NCBI GenBank assembly: GCA_043818095.1 | Contig: JBDRGD010000010.1 | Location: forward strand, 1 to 9,095 | Length of the DNA stretch: 9,095 bases | Direction: 5' to 3' | From: JBDRGD01 sp043818095 | Lineage (GTDB): Bacteria; Chloroflexota; Dehalococcoidia; Dehalococcoidales; RBG-16-60-22 | Shown: positions 6,337-9,095 of the stretch, piece by piece | Layout: each line of letters begins with the position of its first letter | How positions within the stretch are numbered: the stretch's first letter is position 1 | Position numbers and translations under genes: made by a program | The notes under the pieces: model-generated | Databases searched by the model: none | Told to the model about the DNA's origin: nothing | What the model saw: only the letters and a program-made list of their open reading frames with translations

Positions 6337-8307
6337 ATGGTAGAGAAAGAAGCGAAAAGTATCGACCAGGCCAGTCTGGAAATGCTGGCGAAAGCCAGCG
6401 AGGAAGGAATCTCCACGGCCTTCAGCCGGGCGGAAACCATGAAGCCCTGCCCCATCGGCGCGGACGGCAGCTGCTGCAAGAACTGCGCCATGGGACCCTG
6501 CCGCATACCCCTGGGCAAGAACAAAGAGGAAACGCCCGAGGAACATGCCAAGAGGGTCGGCGTCTGCGGTGCCACCGCGGAGACCATCGCCGCGCGCAAC
6601 TTCGTCCGCATGATTGCCGCCGGCTCGGCTTCCCACGGTGACCACGGGCGCCGCGTCGTCGAGGCCTTCAAGCTCATGGCGGAAGGCAAAACCAAGGACT
6701 TCGAGATTAAGGACGAGCAGAAGCTTCTCAAACTGGCCCTCGACCTCGGCGTGGAAATCGGGGACCGCGACAATAAAGAGATTGCCCTGGACATCGCCAA
6801 GGTCTGCGAGCATGAGTTCGGTAAGCAGGAAGGCGAGCTTCTCTTCGTCAAGAACGCCCCGCTGAAGCGCCAGGAAATCTGGCGGGAGCTGGGCGTGGTA
6901 CCCCGCGGTATCGACCGCGAGATTGTCGAACTGATGCACCGCACCCACATGGGCGTGGACCAGGACTACAAGAACCTCATGCTGCAGGGCACCAGGGCAG
7001 CCCTGGCGGACGGCTGGGGCGGCAGCATGATATCCACCGAGATCCAGGACGTCATGTTCGGGACCCCCGCCCCCACCCTGAGCAAAATTAACCTGGGAGT
7101 GCTGAAAGAGGACAGCGTCAACATCATCGTCCACGGGCATGAACCGGCCCTCGCCGAGATGCTGGCGGTGGAAAGCAAGGATCCGGAACTCATCAAGTAC
7201 GCCCAGTCCAAGGGCGCCAAGGGCATTCAGCTGGTAGGCATGTGCTGCACCGCCAATGAAATCATGATGCGCCACGGCATCCCCATCGGCGGCAACTACC
7301 TGCAGCAGGAACTCTCTATCATCACCGGCGCCGTCGAGGCGATGGTGGTCGATGTCCAGTGCATCATGCAGGGTCTTCTCGAAGTTTCCCGGTGCTACCA
7401 CACCAAGCTCATCAATACCGACAACCGCTCTAAAATTTACGGGGCCGAATACATGCCCTTCGACGAACTCAAACCGAAAGAATCCGCCAAGGCAATCATC
7501 AAGGCGGCCATCGACAACTACCCCAACCGCGACAAGAACAAGGTAAGAATCCCCAAGGAAACGACGCCGCTGGTCGCCGGGTTCTCCCACGAGACCATCA
7601 ACTACCTGCTCGGCGGTCTCTACCGCGCTTCCTACCGCCCGCTGAACGACAACATCATCAACGGGCGCATCCGCGGCCTCGCCGGGGTGGTGGGCTGCAA
7701 TAACGCCCGCACCGTTCATGACAGCGATCACATCCTCATGATTAAGGAACTGCTCAAGAACGACGTGCTGGTGCTCTCCACGGGCTGCGCCGCCATGGCC
7801 GCCGGTAAAGCGGGCCTGATGGTTCCGGAAGCCGCCAAGGAGTTCTGCGGCCCCGGGCTGGCGGAGGTCTGCGAGACCGTCGGCATCCCGCCGGTCCTCC
7901 ACATGGGCGCCTGCATCGATAACAGCCGCATCCTGATTGCCGCCACCGCGGTGGTCAAGGACGGCGGTCTCGGCGACGACATCAGCGACCTGCCCGCCGC
8001 CGGCGCCGCTCCGGAGTGGATGAGCGAGAAAGCCATCGCCATCGGCCAGTACTTCGTCGCTTCCGGCGTCTACACCGTCTTCGGTACCACCTTCCCGACG
8101 ACCGGCAGCAAGGAGTTCTCCGAATACCTGTTCGAGGGCATGGAGAAGCTCTACGGCGGCAAGTGGGCTTTCGAGCCGGATCCGGTGAAAGCCGCCCAGC
8201 TGATGATTGCCCACATCGATAAGAAACGCAAGGCCCTCGGCATCGACAAGGCCAGAGAGAGGGTACTCTACGACATGGAGATGAGGCGCGAGCTGGATGC
8301 CGTCTAG
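6337..8307 (+). CDS. cooS: Ni-dependent carbon monoxide dehydrogenase catalytic subunit (CooS/AcsA)
   Basis: The enzyme interconverts CO2 and CO at a Ni-Fe-S C-cluster, and in this operon it should supply CO to acetyl-CoA synthase. The 656-residue protein has all the expected cluster ligands. Cys38 and Cys46 match the intersubunit D-cluster; Cys47, Cys50, Cys55 and Cys77 match the B-cluster. His268 (HGHEP), Cys304 (GMCC), Cys342 (DVQC), Cys454 (GCNN), Cys484 (TGCAA) and Cys526 (GACID) match the six C-cluster ligands, with spacings 36-38-112-30-42 close to those of characterised CODHs. His100 and His103 (HGDHGR) sit where proton-relay histidines are expected. The start ATG has GGAGGA at 6322-6327. 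acsD ends 19 bp upstream and acsB follows after 33 bp, so this is the ACS-associated CODH. It appears fully functional. Confidence 0.97.
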   Translation: MVEKEAKSIDQASLEMLAKASEEGISTAFSRAETMKPCPIGADGSCCKNCAMGPCRIPLGKNKEETPEEHAKRVGVCGATAETIAARNFVRMIAAGSASHGDHGRRVVEAFKLMAEGKTKDFEIKDEQKLLKLALDLGVEIGDRDNKEIALDIAKVCEHEFGKQEGELLFVKNAPLKRQEIWRELGVVPRGIDREIVELMHRTHMGVDQDYKNLMLQGTRAALADGWGGSMISTEIQDVMFGTPAPTLSKINLGVLKEDSVNIIVHGHEPALAEMLAVESKDPELIKYAQSKGAKGIQLVGMCCTANEIMMRHGIPIGGNYLQQELSIITGAVEAMVVDVQCIMQGLLEVSRCYHTKLINTDNRSKIYGAEYMPFDELKPKESAKAIIKAAIDNYPNRDKNKVRIPKETTPLVAGFSHETINYLLGGLYRASYRPLNDNIINGRIRGLAGVVGCNNARTVHDSDHILMIKELLKNDVLVLSTGCAAMAAGKAGLMVPEAAKEFCGPGLAEVCETVGIPPVLHMGACIDNSRILIAATAVVKDGGLGDDISDLPAAGAAPEWMSEKAIAIGQYFVASGVYTVFGTTFPTTGSKEFSEYLFEGMEKLYGGKWAFEPDPVKAAQLMIAHIDKKRKALGIDKARERVLYDMEMRRELDAV

Positions 8308-8340
8308 GCGCCGCCGACGTCCGTAAGGAGGAATGAATAG

Positions 8341-9095
8341 ATGTCCAAAATAATCGCATCAGCCGCTATCAGGGGAGCCCACCAGATAGTAGACCGCGTG
8401 GAAAAGAAGTGGCAGCAGTCCATGGACAAGCACGGCGCCAAAGAGCCCGTCGGCTTTCCCAATACCGCCTACTATCTGCCCATCATCTACGGCATGACGG
8501 GCACCAAGGTGGAAAAACTCGGGGACATGGAAGGCGTCCTGAAAAGGTGCCGGACGATTTTGCCCCCCCTGGTGAAAGAAAAACACCACCTGCCCTACCT
8601 GGGCCCCACCCTGGACGCCGGCATGGCCACCTTCTTCGCCGAGGAACTGGAAGAGGCCATCCGCTACCTGGAGGAGCCGGACTTCTACGTTCTCGGTGAG
8701 GAGGTCAGCGACAAGAATATCTGGCTCGGCGCCGCGGATGACGTCATCATGCGCAAGCGCGGCGTGGAGTTCGTGGACGGCACTGCCCCCGGCTTTGCCG
8801 CCATCCTGGGCTCCGCCCCCACCCCCGAGATTGCCAAGGAAATCGCTGAGGACCTCCAGAAGAAGAACCTCTACGTCTTCATGGCTGGCGGGTATAACGG
8901 CAAGCACTTCTCGGAACAACTGGTGGAAGCCGGCGTGCAAATCGGCTGGAACACCCGCCTCGTCTCCTTCAGCCCGGAGACCAGCGGCACGGTCTTCGCC
9001 ATCGGCTTCGCCACCAGGGCGGCCATGTCCTTCGGCGGTATCGAGCCCGGTGACTACCGCAAGATTCTCATCTATAACAAGGACCGCGTCTTCGC
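8341..9095 (+). CDS. acsB: Acetyl-CoA synthase (CODH/ACS beta subunit), 5' part
   Basis: AcsB condenses a methyl group, CO and CoA into acetyl-CoA at a Ni-Ni-Fe4S4 A-cluster. The frame from ATG 8341 (AAGGAGG at 8325-8331, spacing 9) stays open for 251 codons to the window edge. The N-terminal sequence MSKIIASAAIRGAHQIVDRV is followed by family segments EPVGFPNTAYYLPIIYGMTG, KVEKLGDMEGVLKR, PTLDAGMATFFAEELEEAIR, VEFVDGTAPGFAAILGSAP and FATRAAMSFGGIEPGDYRK. These belong to the bacterial N-terminal domain that contacts CODH. Archaeal CdhC lacks this domain, so the complex is of bacterial type. The A-cluster cysteines lie beyond the window and could not be checked. An ATG at 8333 is out of frame and is not the start. 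Confidence 0.93.
   Translation, partial: MSKIIASAAIRGAHQIVDRVEKKWQQSMDKHGAKEPVGFPNTAYYLPIIYGMTGTKVEKLGDMEGVLKRCRTILPPLVKEKHHLPYLGPTLDAGMATFFAEELEEAIRYLEEPDFYVLGEEVSDKNIWLGAADDVIMRKRGVEFVDGTAPGFAAILGSAPTPEIAKEIAEDLQKKNLYVFMAGGYNGKHFSEQLVEAGVQIGWNTRLVSFSPETSGTVFAIGFATRAAMSFGGIEPGDYRKILIYNKDRVF

Noticed and set aside
6274..8214. A 646-codon open frame on the minus strand opposite cooS
   Set aside because: It is antisense to a gene with all catalytic ligands. Long antisense frames are common opposite GC-rich genes with biased third positions, and its translation is repetitive in His, Gly and Val and resembles no known family.

Overview
The window is a GC-rich bacterial segment carrying most of a Wood-Ljungdahl (reductive acetyl-CoA) gene cluster on the + strand. 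The start of a separate, divergently transcribed two-gene unit lies at its left edge. I find no tRNA, rRNA, CRISPR array, insertion sequence or other mobile element. The gene set (fhs, folD, CooC-type ATPases, CFeSP small subunit, Ni-CODH, bacterial-type acetyl-CoA synthase) points to an anaerobe that fixes CO2 to acetyl-CoA or oxidises acetyl-CoA. The gene content and the unusual Fhs suggest a sediment or subsurface Dehalococcoidia-like Chloroflexota. That placement is tentative, and some Desulfobacterota or Firmicutes are alternatives.

Layout. Minus strand: the 5' end of an MBL-fold hydrolase gene (1-190, cut by the window edge), preceded in transcription by a MTH1187-type thiamine-binding protein gene (195-500). 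Positions 501-808 are a divergent intergenic region with a good sigma70-like promoter for the + strand, a weaker one for the minus strand, and two inverted repeats. Plus strand: CooC-type nickel-insertion ATPase with its frame broken at a C7 run (809-1599); fhs (1657-3420); a second CooC/AcsF-type ATPase with a TTG start (3450-4211); folD (4238-5125); an unrecognised 71-residue protein gene (5141-5356); acsD with its frame broken near 5777-5790 (5372-6317); Ni-CODH cooS/acsA (6337-8307); and the 5' part of acsB (8341 to the window end). Gaps between + strand genes are 15-57 bp and most genes have a strong Shine-Dalgarno sequence, so they look like one operon.

How they work together. Fhs activates formate on tetrahydrofolate, and FolD converts formyl-THF to methylene-THF through methenyl-THF. 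Methylene-THF is then reduced to methyl-THF by a reductase that is not in this window. AcsD is one half of the corrinoid protein that carries the methyl group. CODH makes CO from CO2, and AcsB joins methyl, CO and CoA. The two CooC-type ATPases probably load nickel into the CODH C-cluster and the ACS A-cluster. acsC, acsE and a methylene-THF reductase gene are not in the window, and at least some probably lie downstream.

This is a known pathway, not a new system. The points most worth a second look are two single-site frame breaks in otherwise intact, conserved genes, a 30-codon island of aberrant codon use inside folD, and the small unrecognised gene between folD and acsD.
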